Assembly (NCBI RefSeq): GCF_002127325.2
Contig: NC_035441.2
Span: 154,719,122 to 154,783,121, forward strand
Source of the DNA: Helianthus annuus
Lineage: Eukaryota; Streptophyta; Magnoliopsida; Asterales; Asteraceae
Direction: 5' to 3'
DNA: 64,000 nucleotides
Shown: positions 1 through 11,433 of the stretch, piece after piece
Layout of the letters: each line of letters opens with the position of its first letter
Numbering within the stretch: the first letter of the stretch is position 1
Program-made: the position numbers and the translations under genes
The notes under the pieces: generated by a model
What the model was told of the DNA's origin: nothing
The model's input: only the letters and a program-made list of their open reading frames with translations
Databases searched by the model: none

Positions 1-2056
1 TGTGATTTACATCAGTAGGTATAAGTTTTATAGGTTTAAAACAAGTACAACGCTTACTATGCGCTTAAAACGCTAAAAATACGATTTAAGGGCGTTTTCG
101 GGTTTTCACAGTAAATCTGAGATTTTTATATTTCCAGAAGTCTTATAATAATTTATTCATCATACAAAATCAGTAGAAAAAGGTTTCGGGTCAAACGGAT
201 GTGTAAAACTCCTTTTATAGCTAAAACGGTCAAAACCGACATAAGCCGAAATGACTAGGTGATCTAGGATCCGTTCAGCCAAAAATTAATTAAAAATCAC
301 CAAAATTCCCAGAATATTATATTACATCTGTTGGTAAAAAGTTTTATACCAAAACGTGGCCAGAAATGGGTTCTACGCGAAAAGGACCGTTTATGTAAAT
401 TTATAATATAGTTTTACGCTAATGGCCATAACTCACAATCTGGACCACCAACTGATCCGAAACTTTCGGTGCAAGTTTATATAATATAAATAAAGATTTC
501 TATCCTTTCACTTTTCCAAAAATCCCGTTTTAAATCAAAAAGGGCAAAATAGTCAACTTTATGCATAAACCGGAAACAAGCATTCGAATAGGCTAAGCAT
601 AGACTCAATCAAGGAAAATTCCAGAAAGTTTAACTAAAATAAAAGTAGTCAAAAATACTATCCAATACAGATCTTGAACATGCATGTACGAATCCGAATC
701 GATAGTCTACGAAATAATCGTTTTACAAGACTTTCGGTTCCGATTCGTGGCTATACTATAGATTGTCGAGTGGATGATGATTAAAACACATTTATATATA
801 TATTACAAGTTGTTTTCAATGATCAATCAGGTTGCATGTCATCTATATCATTAATCATGTCATCTTTCATCAAAATCGTTTCTGTTGACTTTTTAGAACC
901 ATGTTTGACTCGACATTAAGCATGCATGTAGTGGGAATCAGTTAGTACCCTTTAGAGGGTTTGTTTCCCACATAAATACCAATCTATAACAAGTTTCAAT
1001 TCGAGAAATTACTGAAAGAAATCCGTTTAATCAGAAAGTCAAAGGTTATGAACACCCAGTTTGACTTTTACTAATAATCAAAGCATAAACGGATTTGAGA
1101 ACGAATTGAATGCTTACAAGAGTCCTATAGATGTTAAATGATCACTAGGAGTCGGCCTTGTTGATCAGAAAAGCTCCAGAAAGCTTGCCTTGAGAGTTCT
1201 TGAGAGAATGTGTTCTTGAGCACTTTGGTTACTATGAAATATGATCAAGAATTGATCAATAATCTGATTTAAATCAGAATTTTTGAGGCTCCTGTAGTTG
1301 TAGCCATGCAAGGTTTGCTATTGGTTGAATTGGAGGCAGAAACCAGCTGTAACACACTTGAATTCGGACCCAAATAACTGAAAAAACGAATTCTGCATCT
1401 GGGCCTGGGTCGCGGCCCGCGTAAGCCAGTCCAGGCGGGCCGCCTGGCCTTTGTTGCTGTCAAACTTTGCCACATTTTGGCAGTTTTGGTCCCTGTCTTC
1501 GCGATTAATGTTTCGGCTACTTTTCTCGATCCGTAAACCCCCAAACTTGGTTTTTATGGACCTTAGGACTTTTACCAACATGGTAATGCCCTCGGATAAC
1601 TTTGCGCTCAACCGAAAAGCCCTGAATTCGACGTTGACGCTTTTAGTCCCTTAAGTACGGTTTTGGCCATAACTTTCTCATACGTTGACGAAACTTCATG
1701 AAATTTTTACCACATATTCTAGTGAGTATATTTTAGCTTCTCAAAGCTTCGGGTCTGCCAAAAGTTCACTCAGAGGTATAAGTTAAACATGTTGACACTT
1801 TTGGCCCCTATAGTTTGCAATACTTCACTTTTGTGCAATTTCCGCGTCGTATGATCCATGAACCATCCGTTAAAGGTTATAAACATTATGTGGGGTTATC
1901 ATAGAGCCTATTTATCCATTGTTGACACTTTGGACCCTTACGTTCCATAGTTTTCACTGTTTGTCATTTTTAGTCCCTCTAAAGTATGTTTTCACATAAC
2001 GGAACCTTATGACACGTGTCAAGACATTATTGGCCGAAATTTTTCGAGGTGTTACA
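1..2056 (-). mobile_element. Ty3-gypsy LTR, partial (runs off left edge)
   Basis: The stretch ends in GAGGTGTTACA at 2056 and is followed by the broken reading frame of another element. Read on the minus strand it begins TGTAACACCTCG, a start I associate with plant chromovirus (Tekay-like) LTRs. The presumed target duplication on this side is CACTA (2057-2061); its partner lies outside the window. No coding sequence is seen. A GC-rich island with nested palindromic words (CGCGGCCCGCG, GGCGGGCCGCC) sits at 1408-1450. The LTR identity is inferred from its terminus, length and position. Confidence 0.5.
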
Positions 2057-4629
2057 CACTACAAGTGTCGAACCTACAGGTTTACACTTGGATAGTGGTT
2101 ACATCAATAAGACTTCCTTGGAGGCAATTCCTTCCATAACACCTCTGTTATCTGCTAGTGAGTTTGTATTAACCACTGGTTCCATCAAAAGATTATCAAG
2201 TGTTGAAGGAAGAAGACCCCAGTACCAAGAAAAAGGGGCATCAGTTGTTGATGTTTGGTGTACACTCCCTACCTCAACATCTGATAAAACCACTGCTAGT
2301 GGGAAATCAGATGATCCCATTAAATTGGGTGGTGGTTTAAAATACCAGGAATTGATGGAAAGAGTTGAAAAACTGGATACATCTGTTGTAGAAATCAAAG
2401 AAATGCTGCAACAGTTGTTAACAGTTCAAATGGTACCATCCACTGCTGTTCCACCTCAAACACCTGCTCCACCATCAGCAGATGTTACAAATGAGCTCTG
2501 GAATCTTTTTTCAACCATTTCTCCACCAACAACAGATGGCTGAGCAGCAGCATGAAAAAACATGTTCAAGAGCTCAGAGAAGCAATGGAGTCCAGTTTCA
2601 AAACCACACAAGCAGACATCAAGGCTCTGAAAACGCATCTGTTGGCAACCACTGGCACTGCTCCTCCAACAGTTCTGTTCATCGATGAAATCCCCTCAGA
2701 TAATGCCAAAAAGGGGGAGAAAATGAAGGAGTGGATAAAGAAAAGGGATTGATAATGGGGTGTATCTTGAACCAGAAAAGGATGCAATGCTTAGAAAAAT
2801 TCCCTTGCCAGATGGTAGCAAGAAGGTTGATGTTACCCAAAATGCACTTGATGATGGTGTCATAAGTGTAAAAAGGGATAGAGCGGCAAAGGATTTGTCA
2901 AGGTGGAATGAGGAGAAAAGAGCTTTCATGAAGCTGAATGAGCAGGGTTGTTCTGGTGAAAATGATGATCAAAATCCTGTTCCAAAAAGAAATCCTACTA
3001 GAAAAGTAAGGAAACCCAAGTCCACACCATCCAGTCTTCCAAAGCATACTTCAAAACCACCATCCAAAAGCCACCAACATCAAACCTCCATCCAAACAAA
3101 CTCCTGTTGTATCAACATCTGCTGGTACCTCAGTTGTTACAACAACTACTCTCACTTCAACACACACCACTACCACTGCCTTACCACCACCAAAAACAAT
3201 ATCTCCACCATCAGTTCCTGCCTTAAAGCAGAAGACAGCAGATGTTAAAACATCTGTTGTAATGACAATAGTGGTTGAAACACCAGTTGTTTCAACAACT
3301 GTTAGTCAGTCACAAACCACTGCCACTCAAACCACCTCCACTATTCCACCCAAAACATCATATGCCTCTCCTAAAATAAAAAGGAGAAGGGTTATCATAT
3401 CAGATGATGATTCTCCGTCGCCACCACCAACAGCTTCAAAATCTCAAGCACTTGTCACAGTTTCAAAACCCATTCCTCTCTCTTCAACTCAAATTCAAAA
3501 GCCATTACCTCCTGCAGGTGTTGTGTTTCCTTTAGAACTCATAGCAGTTAGAGATGAAATCAAATCTTTCTACTATGAGGATAACCCTGCCAAAAGGAGC
3601 TTGCCCTCAGTTAGAGGATATCCCAGGCCAAACAACATTGAAGAATATTTAGAAATCAAAGCCAAGCAAGCAAAGGATATCACTAACAAAAAGAAACAAG
3701 GGAAATCTGATAGGGAATTTCAGCAAAACTATCAGTTTCTCCTTACACAGGTCAGATCAATGGAACAATTTGCCAAAAATGTTAGTCAATAAATTTCAGA
3801 AAGGGCAAATGAGACCCTAAGAAAAGACTACATTGAAAATATCATGACCTACAAGAAATACAAGGGGGAGAAACACATGTACAAAAACTGGACCATTCCT
3901 GAGCTTGAAAAAGAAGTAGCCAGGATTCATGAAATGATCAAAGATAATGTCCAGCAGACTCCACTTGAAAAATTCAAACAGTTTGAAGCTGACAAAGCCT
4001 TAGAGTTGAAGAGAATGAAAGAGGAGCTGATAGTTGCTGAATATGGGCCAAGGAATTCTGTGTCAAAGTGGGGAGAAGCTAGGGTCAGGGCCACGTATAA
4101 AAGGTTGGAGGAACTTAGGAAGAAAGATCCGACAGCTCCACAAAAGCCTGACTACTCCAAAGCAGAGGTCTCAAAAAGACCACCAAAGCTGCAAGTCAAA
4201 AGAACCACTGCTCCTACTGGTGCTGCCATCTACAAAAGAAGGAGTCAAAAACAGTTGGATGCTGAAACAACTCAAGAGTTAATTGCTGGTGATGACCTTG
4301 TGAAAGAAGGCATAAAAAGAATGATTGAAGAAACTCTTGAGTTGGACCAATCTGCAAGTACTGCTCAGCCAGTCATGAATAGGCCAGCATCACCAAACTC
4401 CTCTTCGAATAAAAATCTCCCAAGAAACCCATCAGGCTCAAAAGTACTAAAGTGGAAAACTGATAAACAAACCCACGTATTGACTGTGTTCAGGTCTGAT
4501 GGCGAAGTGAAGAAACTAACAAGGGAACAAGCTCTTGGCCTGAGTCTTGAAGATTTGCAGGATCTCCTTGATCTTCCACTTAGCAGGGATGATGATGATG
4601 ATACAGATGCCTTAACTTTTGAATTGTAA
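2057..4629 (+). pseudogene. Third ORF of a copia element (copia C), broken
   Basis: This is a chain of reading frames in one direction, joined by frameshifts near 2543, 2752 and 3060-3080 and a stop at 3790. Order seen: a segment with a predicted coiled coil around ELMERVEKLDTSVVEIKEML (about 2350-2410), a Lys/Glu-rich helical stretch, a long Thr/Pro/Ser-rich linker (about 3070-3340), a basic cluster PKIKRRR next to acidic SDDD (near 3375), a Lys/Glu-rich helical part from 3844, and an acidic C-terminus after a VFRSDGEVKKLT motif. It is followed by a polypurine tract and an LTR start, the place of the extra or env-like ORF in SIRE/Maximus copia elements. The N-terminal part is lost where the gypsy LTR inserted. 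Function unknown; it resembles in layout the third ORF of copia A at 35633-38635. Confidence 0.55.
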
Positions 4630-4707
4630 TTCAAAGGGCAAATAAGGGAACTGTTGATGAGGCAATAAAGATCTACAATAATGAAGAGTTTTGGCATTAT
4701 CTGTTCC

Positions 4708-4717
4708 AGGGGGAGAT
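4708..4717 (+). other. Polypurine tract of copia C
   Basis: The purine run AGGGGGAGAT lies directly before the LTR start TGTTGGGATT, as expected for the plus-strand primer of an LTR retrotransposon on the plus strand. Confidence 0.75.
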
Positions 4718-4885
4718 TGTTGGGATTGAACCCTTCCAAAGGAACACATAATGAAAACCAAAACTGGATCAGAGCAGTGGATCCAGAATAAGCAGATTTT
4801 TGGTTGCAAGTCTCTCCCCTTGAAAGTGGTTTCAACATCTGCCGACCTCCTATCTGCTGATCATGCAAACTGCTGACTCACAACT

Positions 4886-7181
4886 TGTAACATCCCGAAA
4901 ATACAAATTCTTAAATGTGTAAGTAGGTTGCAAATAAATTAATAAGAATAAACTAACTAGGAGTGACACTAACCTAGTTAGTTGATCAGTTATGAGTAGT
5001 TAAGAGTTAAAAACAAATAAAGAATGAAAGATGAGGGGCCAAAAGTGTCTAAGTGAAAACTATTTTTAATAAAATAACAAAACTAAACTCAAAACACACT
5101 TGCCTGTGTGTTGTTGAGATCGACCAGAAGCAGGGGCGACCCCAAGCTTCCCCAAAGCCCTAGTTCATCACAAAACTCACAAATTTAAGGTTCAAATCTG
5201 ATCCAAAACGAAATCCGAGCCAAGATTAATGATCCCCATCGAAAGGAGATCATAAGGTATGCAAAATTTTACAAAAATTCTCTACTTGAAATTTTCATGA
5301 ATTTAGAGAACTCGAAATCTGTTAATGCATGTGTGTTATGTAGATGAAATAAGAACATTCAAGTGTCTAGGAGTAAACCCTAGGCAATTACATGTTGAAA
5401 TCATGCCAAATTTTAGTGAAATCCATGGCCACCATTGTAGGTGATTAGTGGAGTACATAGAACTAGATGAACACTAGGGTTTTGAATGTTAATCTAGTGT
5501 AAATTGATTCATAGAAATTGATTAATGAAAAATTTGATGTTTGATTCTATATGTGATAACTCGATTGATGTTAATTTTGGCTAAGCGACAAGCCATGAAC
5601 TTGAAAATAAAAGATATAAAATTCTGCCCTATAAGTGTTTGTAGAAATGCCTCAAAGAAGGCTCGAAACTGAAATTTAAGTTAAAAACGCGCATTGTGAT
5701 GTTTGGGCGGATTATGTAATATATATATAATGGAAAAGGAGTTCTAAACAAGCTATGGTTGAACTCTATAGGAAAAGATACCGGAGCGTCGAGCGGACAA
5801 GCCGGTGGTGACACGCGTTTGGAAGGAGCGCCTTAAAGGTACGTGACTTGTCGTCTCGTTACGTTTATGTAGATAAACCTAGTCGTAGATATGTTGAATA
5901 TTGATATGGCGAAATAGATGATGTTTTCTATGTCAATGAAGTGGTGTAACCCACTCGACAACCAAACGGGTCAAACTAATTAAATAAATATGCTTGTTGA
6001 AGTTATTGTTTAAAATAGCCATGTTGGAACGTCAATGAAGTGATGTAACTCACTCGACAAACCCAACGGATCAAATAATGGTAGAAATTAGTCTGGCTTG
6101 TCATTAAAGTGATGGTTTTCACTCGACAATCAAACGGGTCAAAACTATGCTTTTAAATAATCTTGTGTGAAGAGACTAGAGAGTCTCGTATTGTGTTAGT
6201 GTTGGATAATAACACATCGATGAATTGGTTATGTTAATTTAAGTATATGAATCCGAGATATCGGGTCAAACGATAGAACTTCATCATAAGTGTTGCTTAA
6301 AAGGGTATGCTTGAATTTTGGGAAAACAAGCATGAAAATTTTAATGTGAGCATAAAGCCATGAAATGGCGCGGATACGCCAGGAATTATAAGCTCGGGAA
6401 ATTGGGTAATTACGTTTAAAAGGTTTTCGAATTGAAAAATGATACTATGCGCATATAGCTAATGGGTTGGATAATTGAAACAAGGATTCTGCGAACTATT
6501 CATTCGTAATCCGGTTTTCGTTGTGTGAAATTTATATGGCTGGGTCCGAAATTTTATTACGGACCTATAGGAAAAAGAATCGGCTAAAACGGACAACTGA
6601 GTAAAAAGTTATGCTAGTTTAAAGTGGGATTTTTAGAAAATTCGGAGCTGGGCAGAAATGCAGGATTTAAACCTGCACCTGCTGGAAAATGGCTTCCCCC
6701 GCGCCACGCGGAAGAAACCTTGGCAATTCCCGCGATACGCGGAAGCCGTCGCGAGTCGCGACGCATTTGATGTCTTTTGCCGCGACACGCGGCAGAACCC
6801 AAGATAAAAATTTATTATTTTTTTTATATTCTGATGCTGGAACTTGTTTGCATACTGAATTTCAATGTCAAAACTAATAATATTAATGGTTTTGACTCTA
6901 GGTAATGATGGGGACTTTCTGGATGGCGATCAAGCATATTTTGAAGAACCGAACACTACATTTTGAAGCTTCCGCGCTTACCTAGTCTTGTTGCAAACAA
7001 TGTTTTAATAATGTAATTACCTGATTTGGTACTTTTGGGATGTTAAACTAGTTAGTAGTTAACTACTAAGTTGACACTATAAAAACTCCTAGTTTGTATC
7101 CTTTAATGAATTGAAGTATTTTCGTTTAAAAAAAATGCGTAAATTATATTAAAGTCCCAATTATATATGACGGGTGTTACA
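4886..7181 (+). mobile_element. Ty3-gypsy solo LTR, 2.3 kb
   Basis: The element begins TGTAACATCCCG and ends CGGGTGTTACA, and the flanks carry the identical 5-bp target duplication CAACT (4881-4885 and 7182-7186). No second LTR or internal domain is present, so this is most simply a solo LTR left by LTR-LTR recombination. The start resembles Tekay-type LTRs. It has three imperfect copies of a segment containing CACTCGACAA and ACGGGTCAA, and a CpG-rich patch near 6697-6795. Confidence 0.8.
5932..6150 (+). repeat. Three imperfect repeats inside the gypsy solo LTR
   Basis: The segment TCAATGAAGTG...CACTCGACAA...AACGGGTCAAA occurs at about 5932, 6031 and 6101, spaced roughly 70-100 bp apart and partly diverged. 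Its function is unknown; repeats in LTR U3 regions are often regulatory. Confidence 0.6.
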
Positions 7182-7437
7182 CAACTGCTGATCAAGTCAA
7201 AGTCTGATTGAAGAACTAAAGCTCTGCTGCTCAATCTACTGCCATGGTTCAAGCATTGCTGATCATGACAAGTACTGCTGGGTTCACAGCAGTGGAAGGA
7301 TGCAGCAGCAGTTTATGTCTGTTTTATGTATTGAAATGTAATATCAGTAGTTAGCATAGCAGTGTTTGTATAGATCAGAGGTTAGAGTTTGTTAGGAGGT
7401 TAGATGTCACTTTCATGGTGACGTCAGCTTAGATGCT

Positions 7438-7531
7438 CAGTGGTTTGCAAGTGCCTATAAAGAGAACAGTACTCATACATGCATTGTAATCAGTGGTTTG
7501 CAAGTGCCTATAAAGAGAACAGTACTCATAC
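7438..7531 (+). promoter_or_regulatory. Duplicated TATA-box segment in copia C LTR
   Basis: A 41-bp segment starting CAGTGGTTTGCAAG occurs twice with identical sequence (7438-7478 and 7491-7531, period 53). Each copy includes CCTATAAAGAG, a plausible TATA box. The linker word CATACATGCATTGTAATCAG recurs again at about 7617. The LTR thus appears to carry two tandem core promoters. Confidence 0.65.
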
Positions 7532-7809
7532 TCTGTACTGTTCTGTTTTGCTCTTTTACCATCTTCTTCCTGCACGAACAAACACTGAACTCGGGCTGAG
7601 GGGGAGTTTGCGAATCATACATGCATTGTAATCAGAGTTTAAAAATAAATTTAATCATTTGATTCTGTGTTGAAAATGTATGATTGAAAGCATTTCTTCT
7701 GTTTGATTGTGAAAAGTTTGCTTCCATTTAAATTCCGCTGCACTACTCTTTCATTTGTTCATCTAAATTCAAACACAAATCACAATCAATCCAAACTCAG
7801 ATCCTAACA

Positions 7810-7975
7810 AGGGATTAGCTTTAGGGTTTAGTTTTAGGTTTAGCCTTTAGGGTTTAGCCATTATGGTTTAGCTTTTAGGGTTTATAGTTTAGATTTTACG
7901 GTTTAGCTTAGGTTTTAGCCTTATTTTTTAGCTTTAGAGTTTAGGAGTTAGGATTTAGGGTTTAGGGTTAAGAGA
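7810..7975 (+). repeat. Degenerate telomere-like TTTAGGG array
   Basis: About 165 bp is made of GGTTTAG/TTTAGGG-like words with insertions (GGGTTTAGCC, TTTAGGGTTTAGGGTT). TTTAGGG is the usual plant telomere repeat. The array begins at the base after the copia C LTR, and its degeneracy suggests an old interstitial tract. Confidence 0.65.
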
Positions 7976-8407
7976 TCTTGGTTATGGTTCGACGAGCTGA
8001 TTCTAACGCCGCTGCAATGAGTCCAATCGGAGTTCATTTGAGTCAGTTCCTCACTTTTTTAGTGTTCCCGATGAACCTTCCCCTAGTTATGTATAAATAA
8101 AGTGTTATATATGATTAGAGAAATTGTATTACTAAGTTATGTATTGATGGTTTAAAAGCTACATTTGACATTTTCATTTATTTTCTCACGCATAGGCTGA
8201 TTTACAAAGGGTTGGAAGAGTCTCTTGACCTTCTGGCCTATCAAACTTTCCATTAGTGAATCAAACTTTCCATTAGTGATTAGTAATGGAAAACAAGTAA
8301 AATTAATTCTTTTACCAATAATGTATTACTAGCACACAAATGATTGTCGGCTACTAGTAGGGTAACATAAACTTATAAATGACTGATTTAAACATTTGTT
8401 TTACCAA
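7976..8407. other. Unassigned AT-rich stretch
   Basis: I find no open frame, terminal repeat or RNA gene here. A short direct duplication, ATCAAACTTTCCATTAGTGA, occurs near 8240-8279. Confidence 0.5.
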
Positions 8408-9120
8408 TCTTTTTTATACTAATAAATAAAAATCCTTTTTAAATACGTGTCATTCTCTGGTAACTTCTCACCCTTATTTTTTTTATTTATATCACTTTTA
8501 TTAAATATTAATAATAATAATAATAATATTAAACATCAATTTAACTAAATCTATTTATCTCTTTTGTTTTCATAATCTGAAATTGATTTCTTTTTTAACT
8601 CTAAAGTTTTAATCTTTGGCAATTTAAATCTAAAGTTCAATTTTTGGTATTTTAACCTATTTGATTAATTTGATTTTTTCACTTCTAATTCAAAAGTTTT
8701 CATCTTTTGCAACTTAACCCCTTTAATTTTTTTTACTTTCAACCCAAAGTTTTTCATCTTTTGCAATTTAATCTCAACACTTTTTTTTACTTTCAATTTT
8801 AGTCTCTTATATACTTTTCATCTTTCATAAGTTCTCCGTTTAACGTGTTGTTCTAAATTTCTGAGTTAACACACCACAACGTGCATGTAGGGTTCAACGT
8901 TGTTTCATTTATTTTTTTCCTGTTTGACTTGTCCGTTGCATCGCGTCTATTTTTCCCCGTTTGATAGGTCTGTCGCAAAGTGCGAGTCCAAGATCGACTT
9001 AGTTGTTTTTTTCTCGATTTTACACATAGGCTCGTGATCATGTGAGAAACATTTGCCTTTCAGCTAAGATGATATATAATTAATGAATTCCCGCCGCATT
9101 GCGGCGGATGGTAATTCTAG
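8408..9120 (+). mobile_element. Non-autonomous Helitron
   Basis: The 3' end shows the Helitron signature: a strong hairpin CCGCCGC-ATT-GCGGCGG (9091-9107), then ten bases, then CTAG at 9117-9120, followed by host T. A fitting 5' end, TCTTTTTTATACTAATAAA, starts at 8408 after host A. It shares a downstream TGTCATTC word with the second Helitron at 9691-10757. No RepHel coding sequence is present. The 3' end is firmer than the 5' end. Confidence 0.7.
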
Positions 9121-9207
9121 TATAGTTCTAAAAGTACATCTTAACGTGCTAAAATGGGCCGCCTAACTGGATAAAAATCCTATGATTGAAGTCATTAAAT
9201 AAAATAA

Positions 9208-9494
9208 GAGTAAATTACTTTTTGAGTTCTTGTGTTTTAATGATTTTAACTACTTGAATCTAAAATCAAAAAGTTTAACGCTCCGAGTCCCTAACCGGTC
9301 ATTTTATAACGTTTTGAGTCCAATTTTTAATACTTGTACTTTTGAAGTTGAACTCAAGTGATTAAAACTATTAAAACGCATGGACTCAAAACGTTATAAA
9401 ATGACCGGTTAAGGACTCGGAACATTAAACTTTTTGATTTGGACTCAAGTGGTTAAAATCACTAAAACACAAGGACTCAAAAAGTAATTTACTC
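9208..9494. mobile_element. Foldback MITE with 9-bp duplication (Mutator type)
   Basis: The two halves form a long inverted repeat starting GAGTAAATTAC and ending GTAATTTACTC. Perfect 9-bp direct repeats ATAAAATAA flank it (9199-9207 and 9495-9503). Nine-base duplications are typical of Mutator-like transposons. There is no coding capacity at 287 bp. Confidence 0.85.
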
Positions 9495-9503
9495 ATAAAA
9501 TAA

Positions 9504-9690
9504 CTTTGAATTAATTAAAGTGATAATAAATAAAAGCTAAAATTATATCAAATAACATATAACAAAATAGATCAAATAAACTAGAATGAATAAATTTAAT
9601 AAAAGTACGTAGCTACTTAATAACTGTCGTTGTATTTTTCTTTTGGTACTCCTAAGTAGAAGGGGAAAAAAGAGTTTTTAATATATTATA
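9504..9690. other. AT-rich spacer
   Basis: Nothing recognisable lies between the MITE and the second Helitron; the stretch is AT-rich without frames. Confidence 0.5.
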
Positions 9691-10757
9691 CTAGGTTAGA
9701 ACCCCGTGTAATACACGGGTTGAATAAATTTAATTTTATATACAAAATAACAAAAAAATATCTCTTTAAAAACCTTGTTTATTACACGGGTTGAATAAAT
9801 GTAATTTTATATACCAAATAATAAAACAATATATCTTTAAAAATCTTGTTTATTACATGGGTTAAATAAATATAATTTTATATATTAAATAATAAAAAAG
9901 TTATATCCATAAGAACCCCGTGTATTGTATGGGTTGAGTAAATTTAATTTTATATATTAAATAATGAAAAAAAAGTAACATTTTTAAGAACATCATGTAT
10001 TGTATGGGTTGAGCGCATGTAATTTTATATACAAATCAATAAAAAGTTATATCTTGTTATATCTTTATAAACCCTTTGTATTATACGGATTGAATAAATC
10101 TAATTTTCTATACCACATAATAAAAAGGTTATATTTTTAAAAACCCGGTGTGTTACACGAGTTGCATAAATGTAATTTTGTACAGTAAATAATAAAAATA
10201 TTATAATCTTTAAAAAACCTCGTTTATTACACGGGTTGAATAAATCTAATAAAAATTATATCTTTAAAAAAACTAACGGATATACTCGATATATGATGGA
10301 TGAGGTGATTGCGGTAATGGTTATAAATGTCACGTAAACATAGTGAATACTGTATTTGAGTTGAGAGTTGAACACGAAAATAAAAGTATAGAACCAATAA
10401 ACATTGATTAATGTTTTTGTTTACCCCTTATAAACATTTTTGAAATATGTTCTACCCTTAACTAATTTAGTTTAATAAAATAAATAAAACATATACATTA
10501 TATTAATTTATGTTTAATGTACGTCTTTTGTTAATTTCAGGATAAATAATTTTGAAATCTAATAAATATTTCAAAATATTATATTATCTCCTATGCGAAT
10601 CTTTTAAATTTATATTGAATTTAATTTTATAATTATCATTTGATTAATATTAATTATCTATAATTAAGTAGGATAGAGAGGAAAAAAACTAAAAAATAGA
10701 TGGCTCCAATGAATGACATGTGTCCTATTATTGGTTTCTTTTATTATATAGTATAGA
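9691..10757 (-). mobile_element. Non-autonomous Helitron with tandem hairpins
   Basis: On the minus strand the element begins TCTATACTATATAATAAAA after a host A and ends in a hairpin CCCGTGTATTACACGGGG, seven bases and CTAG followed by host T (plus-strand A at 9690). This matches Helitron termini and insertion between A and T. The part next to the 3' end is an array of about eight units each repeating the terminal hairpin. No helicase or Rep sequence is seen, so it depends on an autonomous relative. Confidence 0.8.
9695..10265 (-). repeat. Tandem array of the Helitron 3' hairpin
   Basis: Roughly eight units of 70-80 bp, each with a hairpin related to CCCGTGTATTACACGGG followed (plus strand) by TTGAATAAATxTAATTTTATATA. 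Units start near 9700, 9772, 9844, 9914, 9986, 10069, 10140 and 10214. Several hairpins have decayed (for example ATTGTATGGG). The outermost unit is the one with CTAG. Confidence 0.75.
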
Positions 10758-11433
10758 TTAGTTAGATTAGATATGGGCTTCAATTTATGTTACCACACTA
10801 CTAGCACACAATCATCAAGAATTGAGGTGGGTAGCACTTGTAACCGGGTGTATATTTTTCGGAAGCATAAACCTTCTGCTCGGCGTTGTTTATATGCTTC
10901 CGGGGAAAAACGGGTGTTCGATTTGGTGACGGATGGAGTAGGTAGGAGTGGTGGGGGTGTGGTGGAAAGCGTGTTGGTAGCAAGTGTAGAAACAAAGGGA
11001 GTAGTACGGCTCGTGGTTTAGTGAAGGAAGAGAGTTTGTCTTCAATCTTTTTGTCTAAGCCATAGGCTTGGTTAAGAGTAGTAGGGTTTTAGATACTTAT
11101 CTCGGCTTGGATATCAGGTTTTAAACTGGAAATAAAGAAATTGAAAAGGGCTTGAGGGGTGAGATCAGTGACGAAATTGTTAAGGCGCTCAAACTAGGCT
11201 TCGAAGGTAGTTGTTTGTTTAAGCTTAAACAAAACGGCTTGATGGTTTTCGAAATCGGATGGACTGAACCATAATTCGAGGGCATGAACAAATTCTGGCC
11301 ATGTACCCAAGAGGTGATTGTTGGTTAAATAGTTATACCAATTGAGGGCTTCGCCGGTGAACTAAAACACGTTGAGCGAAAGACGATGATCTGTGGAAAA
11401 ATTATAATAAGTGAAATAGTTGTACGCTTGTAA

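Larger units (their letters stand above)
4718..7809 (+). mobile_element. 3' LTR of copia C, split by a nested LTR
   Basis: The LTR opens with TGTTGGGATT at 4718 and closes with ATCCTAACA at 7809, giving short inverted ends TGTTRGGAT/ATCCTAACA. Removing the insertion 4886-7181 and one copy of its target site leaves about 790 bp, a normal copia LTR size. It contains CTATAAAGAG TATA-like boxes at 7454 and 7507 in a duplicated segment. The matching 5' LTR lies left of the window. Confidence 0.75.

Noticed and set aside
9695..10265. CRISPR-like array of palindromic repeats with spacers
   Set aside because: Units are 70-80 bp with degenerate hairpins and no unique spacers; the array ends in a Helitron 3' terminus in a plant genome.
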